In this document: positions 22,883 to 32,945 of the stretch, piece by piece | Layout: every line of letters begins with the position of its first letter | Position numbering within the stretch: the first letter of the stretch is position 1 | Assembly: GCA_022579005.1 (NCBI GenBank) | Contig: MU401519.1 | Span: 1 to 64,000 of the forward strand | Direction: 5' to 3' | Source of the DNA: Poronia punctata | Taxonomy: Eukaryota; Ascomycota; Sordariomycetes; Xylariales; Xylariaceae | Length of the DNA: 64,000 nucleotides | Translations under genes and position numbers: made by a program | The notes under the pieces: model-generated | The model's input: the letters and a program-made list of their open reading frames with translations, nothing else | The model's database searches: none | What the model was told of the DNA's origin: nothing

Positions 22883-24118
22883 TTAGCCATCCTCACCCCA
22901 ACCTAGTCGACGATTAACCTCATTCATAGCCCCGATGCTCGCCTGGATAACACGACCATCAACAGTAGTAGTATCGAAAGCCAGGTCGCCCTCATGTGCT
23001 CTTCTCAAATCCGCCTGGTCAAGTATGACGACTCTCTTTTCCATCACGGCTCTGGCGAAGGCTGGCGCCCACATGTTATACAGCTGTTCTTCCGTGACGC
23101 TGACGTACTCTTTACTTCGTCCGTACTGGTGCTGCGTCGTAGTTCGCGAAAAGGCCCACTCTGTCAAGACGACCTCCCACTTCTTTGTGCGGAAAAAGAG
23201 ATACGGCCAGCTGAGAAGCCAGAGAAAGCTAAGGTAGAATAACCAGCGTATCCAATTCGTCAAACGCCATCGGTTGATAGTCGTGTCATTGTAGCAATGC
23301 ACCGTATCATCTTTGACCACCAAATTGACCACCACCCGACCCCTGTAATTGAGTCTCCGCACAAGCTCATGCAACCGTCGACTCAACCCATCTTCATCGA
23401 ACCCCGTCACGACCCTCCGAAAAGTAAAACACTTCAACGGGGAATGACTCGCGGCGAAACGATGACACCATTCGCGAAGCCCGGGTTTATTGTCCACCTC
23501 GCCTGCCTCCAGAAGCATCTCTTCGTCGGGGATGAAATCCGGTGCCGTGGTACCCGTAGAATGTGGGGCGCGCTTCCGTAGTGTCGTCCCGCGATGGACC
23601 TTTTCGCCATTCTCCACCGTCCGAAAAGCGGACCACGACCGACCGTACCGCGCATCGGCGAATAAATACGGCGTGATATCGAGACTGACGTCGAAATCTG
23701 TGATTATGCGATCGCGCGAGTTGGACGTGCTCCTCTCCCGGCCGGATTCTCGATGGGTGCCGCTGACTCGCATGTACGGACGGGGAGGCACGGTGGCGAG
23801 TTGGTGGATGTAGCGTTCGAGACATTCGGGCTCCTCGATGCTTTTGGCTACCCAGGATTGTATGCCCCATACCTTGTCTGTGACGACGAGGGAATCCGGG
23901 TCTTGGGGTCGGACGGGGTTGGGGTTGTTTATGGCTGTGGGGAAGGGGGTTGGGTCGGTGGCGGGTACGTCGTCGTAGCTTGGGGGGAGGTCGTCGTAGG
24001 CTACTTCTGGTATGTCGTCGTCGTCGATGGGGATCGGGTTGTAGCTGCTTCCTCCTGCCGAGCTGCGTGGTGGTAGGGTGTGTAGGGGGGCACCCTGCTT
24101 GTTGTTTGGTTTGCCCAT
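22883..24118 (-). CDS. Fungal hypothetical protein with PPSY motif and one membrane segment
   Basis: Single exon, 411 residues. The N-terminus (1-65) is disordered with acidic and Pro-rich stretches and a PPSY motif at 45-48, a candidate WW-domain ligand as used by Rsp5-type ubiquitin ligases. The middle is a soluble alpha/beta-looking region rich in Arg. A strongly hydrophobic, Trp-rich segment at about 289-309 could be a single transmembrane helix or a hairpin, followed by RTKKW and a soluble tail of about 100 residues. The layout resembles a family of uncharacterised ascomycete proteins; I cannot give a function. The coding strand is very C-rich at the 5' end and mildly G-rich at the 3' end. 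The next gene upstream (an SDR) lies on the same strand. Confidence 0.82.
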   Translation of the reverse strand: MGKPNNKQGAPLHTLPPRSSAGGSSYNPIPIDDDDIPEVAYDDLPPSYDDVPATDPTPFPTAINNPNPVRPQDPDSLVVTDKVWGIQSWVAKSIEEPECLERYIHQLATVPPRPYMRVSGTHRESGRERSTSNSRDRIITDFDVSLDITPYLFADARYGRSWSAFRTVENGEKVHRGTTLRKRAPHSTGTTAPDFIPDEEMLLEAGEVDNKPGLREWCHRFAASHSPLKCFTFRRVVTGFDEDGLSRRLHELVRRLNYRGRVVVNLVVKDDTVHCYNDTTINRWRLTNWIRWLFYLSFLWLLSWPYLFFRTKKWEVVLTEWAFSRTTTQHQYGRSKEYVSVTEEQLYNMWAPAFARAVMEKRVVILDQADLRRAHEGDLAFDTTTVDGRVIQASIGAMNEVNRRLGWGEDG

Positions 24119-24803
24119 CTTTGATAGACAAGGTGAGAAACGAGGCTGATTCTTGTCTTGTAATCGATGTACAAAGCAGCTCTGGTGGTAGTAACCAAGG
24201 ACAGCCCGTTATTTCAAGGTGCCTTGGGTTCGCTTTTCCCGATGACGGACGGACCTTTTGAAGTATCTAGGTGGCGGATGCACTGCCTCAATGTCCCGTG
24301 CTTCGGTTGATGCAACGACTCGTTAGATGAATGGCTTCTCCTGTGCACCCCCGGTATGCGTTAAATGGTATGTCTAAATTCGACTCTTTTTTCCTTTTTT
24401 CGATCTGCGTTTCCGAAGAGATCTTCGTGTGGTGTCTCTGATATAATTCACTTGGTGTTAGACTTTCTCAGTATCTGCGGCTTGACTTCTGGGCGTCTGG
24501 ATGGGTTGTGACCTGAGACAAGTCTTAGGTGCCAAAGTAAACACAGTGGGTGTATGCACCAACTGAGTGGAGAGGTGCCTGGAATAATGGGACGAGACCA
24601 ATTGGCCGGCGTCATTACGTCCGCCAGACTGTTTCAATCGTGTTCCCACTCACTGGTGATCCTTCATATGCACGCTCTTTAAGCAACATTCTATCATTGT
24701 CACATGCTGTCAGTCATTCTGAAAGATGTAAATTGAATACATTTCTTATTATGTCTTCAAGTTCATGTCTCGAACCTCTTCCGACCCATGCAGAGCTACA
24801 AAT
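24119..24803. other. Intergenic; promoter of the PPSY-protein gene
   Basis: 685 bases between two genes on the minus strand. Several short frames are open but none has a recognisable feature. It presumably holds the 5' region of the 411-residue protein and the 3' untranslated region of the SDR. Confidence 0.55.
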
Positions 24804-25634
24804 TTACCAAGGTAAGATTCCCCCATCAAGGTCGACCATACCATTCTTCTCAATATCCGCATCCCTCTTCCCCAGCACGACATCAACCAGCGCATTCGCC
24901 GGATCCTTGGGATCCCTAGCCCCAAGATCTATCCTCATCTGCCTACCTTTCTCTCCCGTCAGGTTAGACACGCAAAACCCGGGATTAAAGGAGAGCACCT
25001 TGCAACCCCATTCGGCAAAGTTGTACCGGTGACAGGCGGCCAACATGTTCAACGCCGACTTGCTCATGCGATAATGGTCCCCACGGACATCGCGGTGTAA
25101 ATCATTCGGATCTAGCCGACTCGTGATGGATCCCTGCTGAGAAGATACGTGGATGATGTACGGCTTGGCTGATTTGCGGAGGAGTCCCTCTAGAGCATCC
25201 GTGAGTAGAACCGGTCCGAAAACGTTGGCATCAAAGGTTTGACGAAGTGATGTTATCGCATCGACTTGTTGGTAAATAATGACGCCGGCATTGTTGATAA
25301 GGATGTCCAATTTGCCAAAGTCTTGTTCGATCTTGGCTCGGGCTGCGTCTATGGTTGCTTGGTTGCAGACGTCTAGTTCGATGACCGAGATGGTGCCCTT
25401 TTGAGATTCCCCTAGTGAGGCGGATATCTCGTCTAGTGCCTGTTGTCCCTTTTCGGTTGATCGACTTCCCAGTAGGATGTGGAAGTTGGATGAGGTTGCT
25501 GCTAGTGCTTTGACCGTTTCGAGGCCGATGCCACTGTTGGCTCCTGATTTTTCTGGTCAGCTTCTGTCCTATTAATGTTGATTGCAGGTTTAAAACTTAC
25601 CAGTGATGAGAATGACGGTTTTATCAGCAGACAT
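24804..25634 (-). CDS. Short-chain dehydrogenase/reductase (classical SDR)
   Basis: Exon 1 25634-25601 encodes 11 residues plus one base; the intron 25600-25544 (57 nt, GTAAGT...TCAG) splits the glycine codon of the cofactor motif. Exon 2 runs 25543-24804. The product has 257 residues with TGANSGIG at 11-18 (NAD(P)H binding), NNAG at 95-98, catalytic Ser near 145-146, and Tyr169 and Lys173 in YRMSK. It ends in DGGILPW, a C-terminus seen in fungal carbonyl-reductase-like SDRs. The substrate is unknown. The next gene on this strand, an L-amino-acid oxidase, is separated by about 790 bases that include a sequence gap, so co-regulation cannot be judged. The coding strand is C-rich early and G-rich late. 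Confidence 0.92.
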
Positions 25635-26421
25635 GATGATGATTTGGATATGGAACAGGTGAGTCTAGTATAGTATTATCGAATGATTTGTGAGGATACA
25701 CTTCTTCAACTCTCCAAAGACATGTCAGGTAAGAATGTTTATATACAATTCTATGCTACTATTAACTTCCCCTTAGCTTCCTTCCATTTGTCCTTTATCA
25801 TGTTATGGCGGGGGGGGGGGGGGCGGGGGGGGGGGGGGGGGGGGGGGGGGCGGGGGGAGGGGGGAGGGGGGGGGGGGCGGNNNNNNNNNNGCCCCTTAGC
25901 CTCCGTCCATTTGGCCTTTAAAATGTTTTCCCCCCCCCCCCCCCCCCCCCCGCCATTTCCCTTACGCGGATATAATAATGCATTATTACCGTTCAAGTCT
26001 GGACAATTCGAATTCTCCGAGCCGTCTGTTGAGGACATACTAAAGCGTAGTTTACTATCAAGTCCTTTTGCCAAGTCCGTTCGGATATCGTCAAGGAGTG
26101 GTATGTACATTGCCGACTGCCAACTGGAAATACGCGTATTTGTTAAAGCCAATGACCGAACCCTGCAGCTCAAGTTGACATTCTAGGTTACCCCATTGTC
26201 TCCAGACACCGGAGGTAAGATGACTAAAGCCGGCCGGACTCTTATCTCCAAGTTCCAACAGCACCCATCAAACTAACATTGCTAGATATTCATCATTTCT
26301 ATCAGAATCTATCCTTCTAATTCCATTCTAGCCCAAATAACTCTTGAAATGTGTAGGTTTGTCATTTACGATGGAGGGGGCCGAGGGGCGCAATACGCGT
26401 ATTCAGCCCGGACCGTCACTA
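25635..26421. other. Intergenic with poly-G/poly-C tracts and an assembly gap
   Basis: Contains a run of about 70 mostly G bases (25,808-25,880), ten N, and a C-run (25,930-25,951). Long glycine- or proline-rich frames here are products of the homopolymers. A reverse frame at 25,976-26,173 looks vaguely protein-like but has no recognisable domain. Confidence 0.7.
25881..25890. other. Assembly gap 1 (10 N), probably spurious
   Basis: The bases just left of the tract (25,769-25,806) and just right of the gap (25,892-25,929) align without indels over 38 columns, with six mismatches by my count. Both sides then enter a homopolymer, called G on the left and C on the right. This is what two unmerged contig ends covering one locus would give. 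Confidence 0.75.
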
Positions 26422-29023
26422 CTAGGTAGTCGCCCCCAAATTAATAAGTACACTAGCTGGTACTAGGTAGCAAGGGACATGCATGAAGAATCGACTTACC
26501 AATTCGAGCCAACGTCCCATCCACTTGTCCACCGCATCCTTGGCTTCGTCAACCAAGCCGAGTTCTTTTGTTTTCCAATCTTTTGTCAGCCAGACTGTTC
26601 ATGATGATTGGAGATGGGGAGCCAAGTATTAGGAAACGGAACACTTACCAAGTAACATCTGTACAGCCCCTCGTATGCCGGATTCCAACGCCGACGCCAC
26701 CCATGCGTGTGTGTACGTGGTATGCTCGCCGACAAAGATCATCTATCGGGCACCAGAATATTAGTTCCCGCTCATGTTTCTTCCGAGCCCCGAAAGTAAA
26801 CGCCCTTTTTCGATCCCTAGGTGTTATGTCACTCACATTCTTATGAGTCTTGAAAAACTCTGGCAAATAAAGCTGGTGTTCCCCCACCATCGGTTCAGTC
26901 CATCCACCACCCTCAAAACGATCAAGTCGCCAACATCGTCTAGCATATTTCCCCGTCCAAGCCTCGCGGGCAATGGGACCATGTATCTCTTCCATGGCAT
27001 CAACAACATAACTCACGTGCTCTTCCTCCGGGATGGCGGTCCAAATATCTCCCCAGGCATCCATGCTGTACGATGCTAGGATACTCGCTGGACCCTCGCA
27101 ACCTAGACAGTATGATGGGTAGGCAATGGTGCCAATTCCTGGAATGTCTGTCACTGATTGTCCGCCGACGATGGGTCGCTCGAGTTGTTCCCAGAATCGA
27201 TGGGTATATTCTAATGCGACTTTGCAGACTGGGGCGAAGGCCATGGTGTCGATTGCGTTGCGTATTGTTGAGGAGAGACCTATTGATTTGTTAAACCTGT
27301 CTTTGGCCTTATTCTTTACAACCCCTTTTGCCCTTTTGTCAAGGGGCCATCACGCTAGCTAACCCCGTTGCTCGATCATACCAGCCTAATAAGAGTAAAA
27401 GGGGTAGACGCAACTTACGCGGCAGCCTCAGCTTCTTCAGCTGCGGTGGAGGAATGGCGACAATGGCGTAGTCGAAAACGGCTTCCTGCACCGGACCACG
27501 AGATGCCCATCCTTTATCACTTGATTTCCATTGCACAGTCACCTTTTGTGCCTCCTCATCGAACTGGATCCTCTCGACTGCGACGTTTAGACTCGTCACG
27601 TTGTCGACGAGTGGGTGAAATGATAACGGGAGGCGATTCAGGCCTTTACTACCGGTTATCATTAGTAGAGACACCAAGCCGGCAAATGGGTTGACGTACC
27701 GCCGTCTATCGTTCTCCATGTTGTGGCGCCAAACTGCAAAGACTCATACATCTATAATGCCTTTGTCAATTCATTATCATCTCGAGGACGGACAAGAGAC
27801 TTACCCCGTTCCAAAAAGAAGCGGCGCCATATCCGGCCGTGACGAAGTTGGTGTCATTAAGCGAGGCGCCTACATAATTGATGAAATAGGCAAACTCGGA
27901 CCACACATCACCTCCGATGCCGCCCAGTCCGTTCACTGCCAGGATACAAGTTAGTAAGTGAATCAAAGGTAAAATACAAGAAACGGGGCCGTTTTCTACC
28001 AATAAAGTCCTTATGGGCCTTATGCATATTAACAGCCATGTCGCGCATCATAGTCTCATTAGCAAAGATGGCGCTCATCTTATCTTGAGTTTTGACAGTC
28101 GATTCCTCCAATGGCAACGTGATGCTCAACGATTTATTCTCCGCCACCTGCCGAATCGTCGGCGGTAGGCCTGTATCCAGTTTGATGCCGTCGTAATAAT
28201 AATAAGCGTTCTCATTATTCTGTATCCACGGGATGAAATCGACGCTGAGATTCCTATCATGTCCGTTTAATCGATTCATCTCCTCAGCCAGCTGGGACAC
28301 GATCTGATGATCACTAATATTATACGTCTCATTCCGAAACGTCCTCGTCGTCGGAAAACGCATCGGTCCCATCTCTTGATACGAGTAATTAAAAGGGCCG
28401 CCTGATAAGTACTCGGTGTGTACACGGCCGCCTAGCCGATTACTCGCTTCCAGGATCTTGACATTATCAAGTCCGGACTGGTGTAGAATGAGATAAGTCA
28501 TTAGACCCGCCATTCCCGCTCCTATGATGGCGATTTCTTTAGACTTGGCTTCTTGCACATCGATGACGGTGAGGTTTTTGCTTTCGAGGAGCTTCACCCC
28601 GTCGAACCATGGACCCCAGGCATCGATGCCGTTTGAATCATCCATGGATATTCTCTCTAGCTCTCTTTTTCTTTTTGCTGTGAGATTTCTTTTTTTTATG
28701 GCGGGTTGTAACTCTTGGCTTCTTCCCACGAGGTCATCTTTCGAATCCCATGCTGAGATACATCCCTTTTCGAGAAGATTTTCCGGTAGGACCCAGACTA
28801 AACGGGAATTATTCGCCTCTGAGGTAGTCTGTCCGATGACATGTCTGGCGCTTTCACTGACGATGTCCGAACATCCGCCATATGTGTATCGAATGGGTCT
28901 TTCTACCGGACCTTCGAGGGTAACGTGTATATTGGCAAGACGGGAGTTTAACCGGGTTTTCGTTTCTAACCGGACGGAAGCGAGGGCTTGAGATATCAGG
29001 ATGGTTAATAGTAAAGGACGCAT
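26422..29023 (-). CDS. L-amino-acid oxidase, secreted flavoprotein, seven exons
   Basis: Exons: 29023-28000, 27935-27805, 27751-27700, 27643-27419, 27279-26837, 26742-26649 and 26564 to the end. All junctions are GT/AG and keep frame. Residues 1 to about 15 are a signal peptide. The Rossmann motif IIGAGMAG (166-173) is followed by Glu192 and RLGGR (196-200), the dinucleotide-binding start of the flavin amine oxidase family. The C-terminal FAD motif is IFVGEHTTYTHAW in exon 6. The family oxidatively deaminates L-amino acids, yielding a 2-oxo acid, ammonia and hydrogen peroxide, usually outside the cell. The end is ambiguous: reading on from exon 7 gives a TAG at 26424-26422 (703 residues); splicing the GTAAGT at 26499 to a TAG acceptor gives a stop three bases later (678 residues). 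Confidence 0.9.
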
Positions 29024-30045
29024 GTTTGACAGATCTACGGGTTCAAATGTAAGGAAGAAGGGGAATATACTCCTCCAAGATGCGTTTTCGATCTATCATT
29101 CGTTTCTGTTAAAAGAATATCACAAGATCGAATCAAACAGCAGACAAATTTAGAACAAAGCTTAATAAAGCCAGCAAAACATAGTAACAGCCAATCTGAT
29201 TATATACTTCAAATCTCACAAACCTCCTCCCCCTCCTCCTTTTTCCTTTTTCCTTTTTCCTTTTTATCTATACCCTCTTTCTTGCCGCTCCAGCCTACGC
29301 ACATACAGCAGCAAGACCCGACGCTGCTATCAAAAAACCCCCCAGAAGCTTTCCTAATATGGCAGGTGTTTGAGATACCAAGACATGACATGGCGTTACA
29401 GCACGTGTGGATTGTTTTCTCATTCTATAATCGTAGATTGATCATCTTTTCCTATTTGTACAGCCTTGGCCGGGTCATACCGCGTGGGTTGGATTTCACC
29501 CCTCACGATAAGGCTATCCTATCTATTCTTCTGTGAGATCTTCAGATTTGGGGAAGAGGAATGGGTGGGGGTGGGGGCCGGGGTCGGTGTTGATTATGAG
29601 GTTGTCTTGACGTCTGATAAGAAAAAAAAAAAACGGGGGTTGTGCATTTCATGTAGTTGTAGTTTAGTTTCTGAATTCTGAACTGGAATAAAGAAGAATG
29701 GTGGTTTATGAGTGTTCTTTACAAAATCTTGTCTGGACTTCTTTTATCGTCTGGGGAATGCGAGATTTATGTACAAGGCTCCCTCTTCTAGTCTATATTG
29801 GAATTTCTCGGTTTCTTCCGGGATCGCTTATTATCAAACATCTTTCAACTCTCATCCTCATCCTTGTCCTTGTCCTACTTGCTTGATATCTATCGCATCT
29901 CATCTCGTCTCGTCTTGCCCGACAATCAGAAATACCACCAAACAACCCCTCCTCCTCCTCCTCCTCCTCTCTTCTCCCCCCCTATCTTCTCCCCCCCCTC
30001 TCATAAAAACCCTCCTTCCTCATCCCCCCCTTCATCCATCCCTCT
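29024..30045. other. Intergenic; pyrimidine repeats, no gene
   Basis: Upstream region of the oxidase and 3' region of the thioesterase. It has CCTTTTT tandem repeats (about 29,240-29,265), an A-run (about 29,622-29,633) and CTC repeats (about 29,948-29,970). No coding signal. Confidence 0.6.
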
Positions 30046-30684
30046 TTACAACCCCTCCCTCCTAAGCACATACAACGCCTCACACTCCGCCAGCACCCTC
30101 CCCCCTTCATCAAATACCCTCCCCTCCGTAAAAAACTTCCTCCCCTCGACCCTCACAAGTCTCGTCTCAACCAACACCGTCGCAGGACATTCCACAGGCC
30201 TCTTAAAGCTCGTATTCAGATACGCCGTCATATACATCCCCTTCGGAATCGCCCCCCTCTCCAAATTAATGGGGATGAATAACCCGACAGTCTCGTCCAA
30301 GACGGCCGTTATGAAGCCGCCGTGACAGAGGTTCCTATGGCCTTGGACGCCTGGGCCGATTGTTAGGAGGACTTTGAATTCGTTGATTCTTTTGTTGTCC
30401 GTGCTTCTTGTGTTGAGAGATGAAGACGAGGAAGAGGAAGTGGGGGGAGAAGAGGAAGAGAAGGAAGAAGAAGGATCGGTATAGATCTCCAACATGTGCG
30501 TTATCGTATCAGTCGTGTTCAAAGTCTCGCTGAAAAAACTCTGTTCCCCTGTCGAACTAGGGATTCGCCATGTCGGTGTTTGGGTCCTGATGTTGGGGCC
30601 TGTCAAGTGCGGGATACACCATGGGATCGAGGCGAAGTGTTTGTGGTTTGGGTCTTCTTCTTGTTTTTGTTTTTGTTTCGACAT
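30046..30684 (-). CDS. Hotdog-fold thioesterase (PaaI/THEM4-like 4HBT family)
   Basis: Single exon, 212 residues. The hotdog signature is at 120-132: CHGGFITAVLDET, where HGG and the following acidic residue form the acyl-thioester site. The fold continues with YLNTSFKRPV and ends near ALYVL. A Ser-rich insertion (about 72-89) before the domain is low-complexity. Acyl-CoA thioesterases of this group hydrolyse fatty-acyl or aryl-acyl CoA; the exact substrate is unknown. No clear organelle signal; the Lys/Gln-rich N-terminus is not a typical presequence. On the coding strand the first part is C-rich and the last 60 bases contain about 30 G and 4 C. Confidence 0.88.
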   Translation of the reverse strand: MSKQKQKQEEDPNHKHFASIPWCIPHLTGPNIRTQTPTWRIPSSTGEQSFFSETLNTTDTITHMLEIYTDPSSSFSSSSPPTSSSSSSSLNTRSTDNKRINEFKVLLTIGPGVQGHRNLCHGGFITAVLDETVGLFIPINLERGAIPKGMYMTAYLNTSFKRPVECPATVLVETRLVRVEGRKFFTEGRVFDEGGRVLAECEALYVLRREGL

Positions 30685-31526
30685 GGTGACTGGCTGACTG
30701 ACTGACTGACTGACGGGTAGGTATAGGTAGATCCGATGAATGAACTACCTACCGATAGACAAGGTATGTTTTTATGTTATGGTATGTGGTATAGTGTAAG
30801 TATTGTATGTATCTACCTACGTACTACAAGTGTCCAGATTATCTATTACCTAGGTACTTTATTTTATTTCCTAGGTTAGGTAAAGATACGAGTAGGTATG
30901 TAGGTACATACTTATTTACAAGAAGGATGGATGCCGCAAAGTAAAAAAAAAAGGTTAGCGCCGCTGCTCTATTTACCGAACACCGACCGAATCAACTTAA
31001 CTAACCGTAGCAGACAAGGCATCACTTTTAATAAACAATCCATTCCCAAATCTCATCTTCCCTATGTGATACCTGTTCTTATCCTTTATTTGCTACACTT
31101 AGGATTCCTTTACATATAACCAATGTCTCCTCATGGGTGCTGTTTTTGCATTGCTGGAATCAAGGTAGCAGTGCTTAAGCCGAGGTTACATTTCTTGCCA
31201 AGGTCCGAACTTTGAGAATTGTGTTACATAATCCCAAACTAGACCGTTAATGTACCTGACTAATCTACTTTAAGTTTAGGAGATATACTCAATGTTTGAT
31301 ACTCGTACGTGCAAAAGAATCGAGTCAAGTTACATTTCACAATAGAGTCAAAGCCTTGTAATGTGGTATGATATGATGTTGTATGTACTCATTCTAGTCA
31401 ACTATATACAGATAAAGCAAAAAGATTCAAATATGTACACGAAAAAACGTCATGGTCAGAGTCGGCTGCGGCATAGAGAGAGAGAGAGAGAGAGACCCCC
31501 TATCCAACAATTGGGGCCTAAATGAT
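30685..31526. other. Intergenic; tandem GACT and TAGGTA-type repeats
   Basis: GACT/GCTG repeats lie at 30,690-30,714, directly before the thioesterase start. Many TAGGTA/TACCTA words follow (30,716-30,910). The right end is the 3' region of the GH64 gene. No gene seen. Confidence 0.6.
31475..31495. repeat. (GA)n microsatellite
   Basis: A perfect AG dinucleotide run about 30 bases downstream of the GH64 stop codon, within the probable 3' untranslated region. Confidence 0.9.
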
Positions 31527-32831
31527 TCAAGACCAGCCACCGACGGTAACCTTGAGGTTGGTAGGGTTAGCGCCAGCAACGACACCAGCAGCGTTACCAC
31601 CCTCGGGGTTGACGTCGTCATAGGGGAAAGCATAGCCCAGTCCGTTGACCTCGTAGTTGTGGACGACGCGGCAGTAGTGGCTGGTAGGATCGGTCGTGTA
31701 GTAGCTGCTCGAAGGGAGCGAGGGCTGCTTGTCACCACCGTCGAGGAGGAGAGTGGAACGGGTAAAGGCGGCGCAGAGACGGGGGACGATAGCCTTGTGC
31801 ACATCGTTATCACCGTCGATGATGCCAAAGGGACCAGAGTTGCAACCCCAGATATCAATGGCACTAGGCTTGGGGTAGGCTCGGTTGTCGTTGGCGCACT
31901 GGAGCTGGTCACCGTTGACGCGGCAGGCAACCTCGCCGGCACCACCCTGAGTGTTGACGATCAGATCCTGGTTGGCGTACTTGTCCCAGACCTGGTTGAC
32001 GTAGTCGGTCCAGTAGTTGTCAAATGCGCCCGCGTTGGCGGCAGAGTACTTGTTGGGCGACAAGACGCGTCGTGGCTCGCCGTTGCTGGTGATGCAGAGC
32101 TTTTCCCAGCCCTGGCCGTCGTTCTGGCCCTGTTGTATCACATCGTTGCACACGTTGTTGACTGCGCCGGGCATAAGACCGGGCACCTCCTGGACCTCAC
32201 CGGTGCCGAGAGTCAGGCCCATACCGAGGGGCAGACCCACAAAGTCGACGAAGCTGATGTTGGCGTAGATGGTGGTTCCGTCAAAGTTGAACTCGACGAA
32301 TCCCCATAGGACATCGGACGAAGGGTCGCTCGGGTTCTCCGCCGCCGGCTCAGCGATGGCCGAGACTCCGTTGCCGTCGCGGACAGCAAAGAACTTCAAT
32401 TCACCGTGAGAGAACCAGATGCGGGCAGAGATCAGGGGCTGGGCCAGGGTGACCTGGATCGTGTCACCCTGGTTACCCATACCAAAGGCAATATCACCGT
32501 TGTTGATCTCGATGGGAGCAGAGCCGAATTCGCCGGCCTGGGGATACACATAGCCGTTAGGTCCGAGGAAGACGGGGGCACCCGAGGCGTCGTGACCGCT
32601 GAGGTACATGTTCATTCCGGCGTCGAAGTTGTTGACGACCGAGATGACAAACGAGCCATCCTGGGCCGCGTCGATCTTGAAGTCCTTGAGGGGCTCGGTT
32701 TGGTTGACGGTGTTGTCCTTGGTAAGGATTATATCGCGGGGACCGCCAGGCGTGGCGACGGTAGGGCCAGCAGCCGACTGTGCGACGAGGCCGAAGATGG
32801 CGGCCGCAGCCAGACCGAAAAGACCCTTCAT
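31527..32831 (-). CDS. Secreted GH64 endo-beta-1,3-glucanase
   Basis: Single exon, 434 residues. Residues 1-21 are a signal peptide (hydrophobic Ala/Leu core, then SAAG). The rest matches glycoside hydrolase family 64, with the C-terminal HYCRVVHNYEVNGLGYAFPYDD block. In the characterised bacterial laminaripentaose-producing enzyme the catalytic pair is Glu154 and Asp170; here Glu180 (FVEFN) and Asp196 (SFVDFVGLP) have the same 16-residue spacing. The enzyme cleaves beta-1,3-glucan, so it probably remodels the fungus's own wall or digests glucan in the medium. Codon use is strongly C-ending throughout, suggesting high expression, and a TATA box lies 108 bases upstream. Confidence 0.93.
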   Translation of the reverse strand: MKGLFGLAAAAIFGLVAQSAAGPTVATPGGPRDIILTKDNTVNQTEPLKDFKIDAAQDGSFVISVVNNFDAGMNMYLSGHDASGAPVFLGPNGYVYPQAGEFGSAPIEINNGDIAFGMGNQGDTIQVTLAQPLISARIWFSHGELKFFAVRDGNGVSAIAEPAAENPSDPSSDVLWGFVEFNFDGTTIYANISFVDFVGLPLGMGLTLGTGEVQEVPGLMPGAVNNVCNDVIQQGQNDGQGWEKLCITSNGEPRRVLSPNKYSAANAGAFDNYWTDYVNQVWDKYANQDLIVNTQGGAGEVACRVNGDQLQCANDNRAYPKPSAIDIWGCNSGPFGIIDGDNDVHKAIVPRLCAAFTRSTLLLDGGDKQPSLPSSSYYTTDPTSHYCRVVHNYEVNGLGYAFPYDDVNPEGGNAAGVVAGANPTNLKVTVGGWS

Positions 32832-32938
32832 GATGTTGGTTGTTTTTAAGGAAAGACTACCTACTGAGAGGAAAGGAATGTAGATGATTGGATGTGGTTG
32901 AAAGAGAATATCCGTTGAGGGAGGGCGTCGACATCGCC

Positions 32939-32945
32939 TTATATA
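32939..32945 (-). promoter_or_regulatory. TATA box of the GH64 gene
   Basis: TATATAA on the minus strand, 108 bases before the start codon. The intervening leader is purine/pyrimidine-mixed with no upstream ATG noticed. Confidence 0.6.

Noticed and set aside
25683..26186. Long forward and reverse frames rich in Gly or Pro across gap 1
   Set aside because: They are translations of poly-G/poly-C tracts and N bases; the flanks are duplicated by the assembly.
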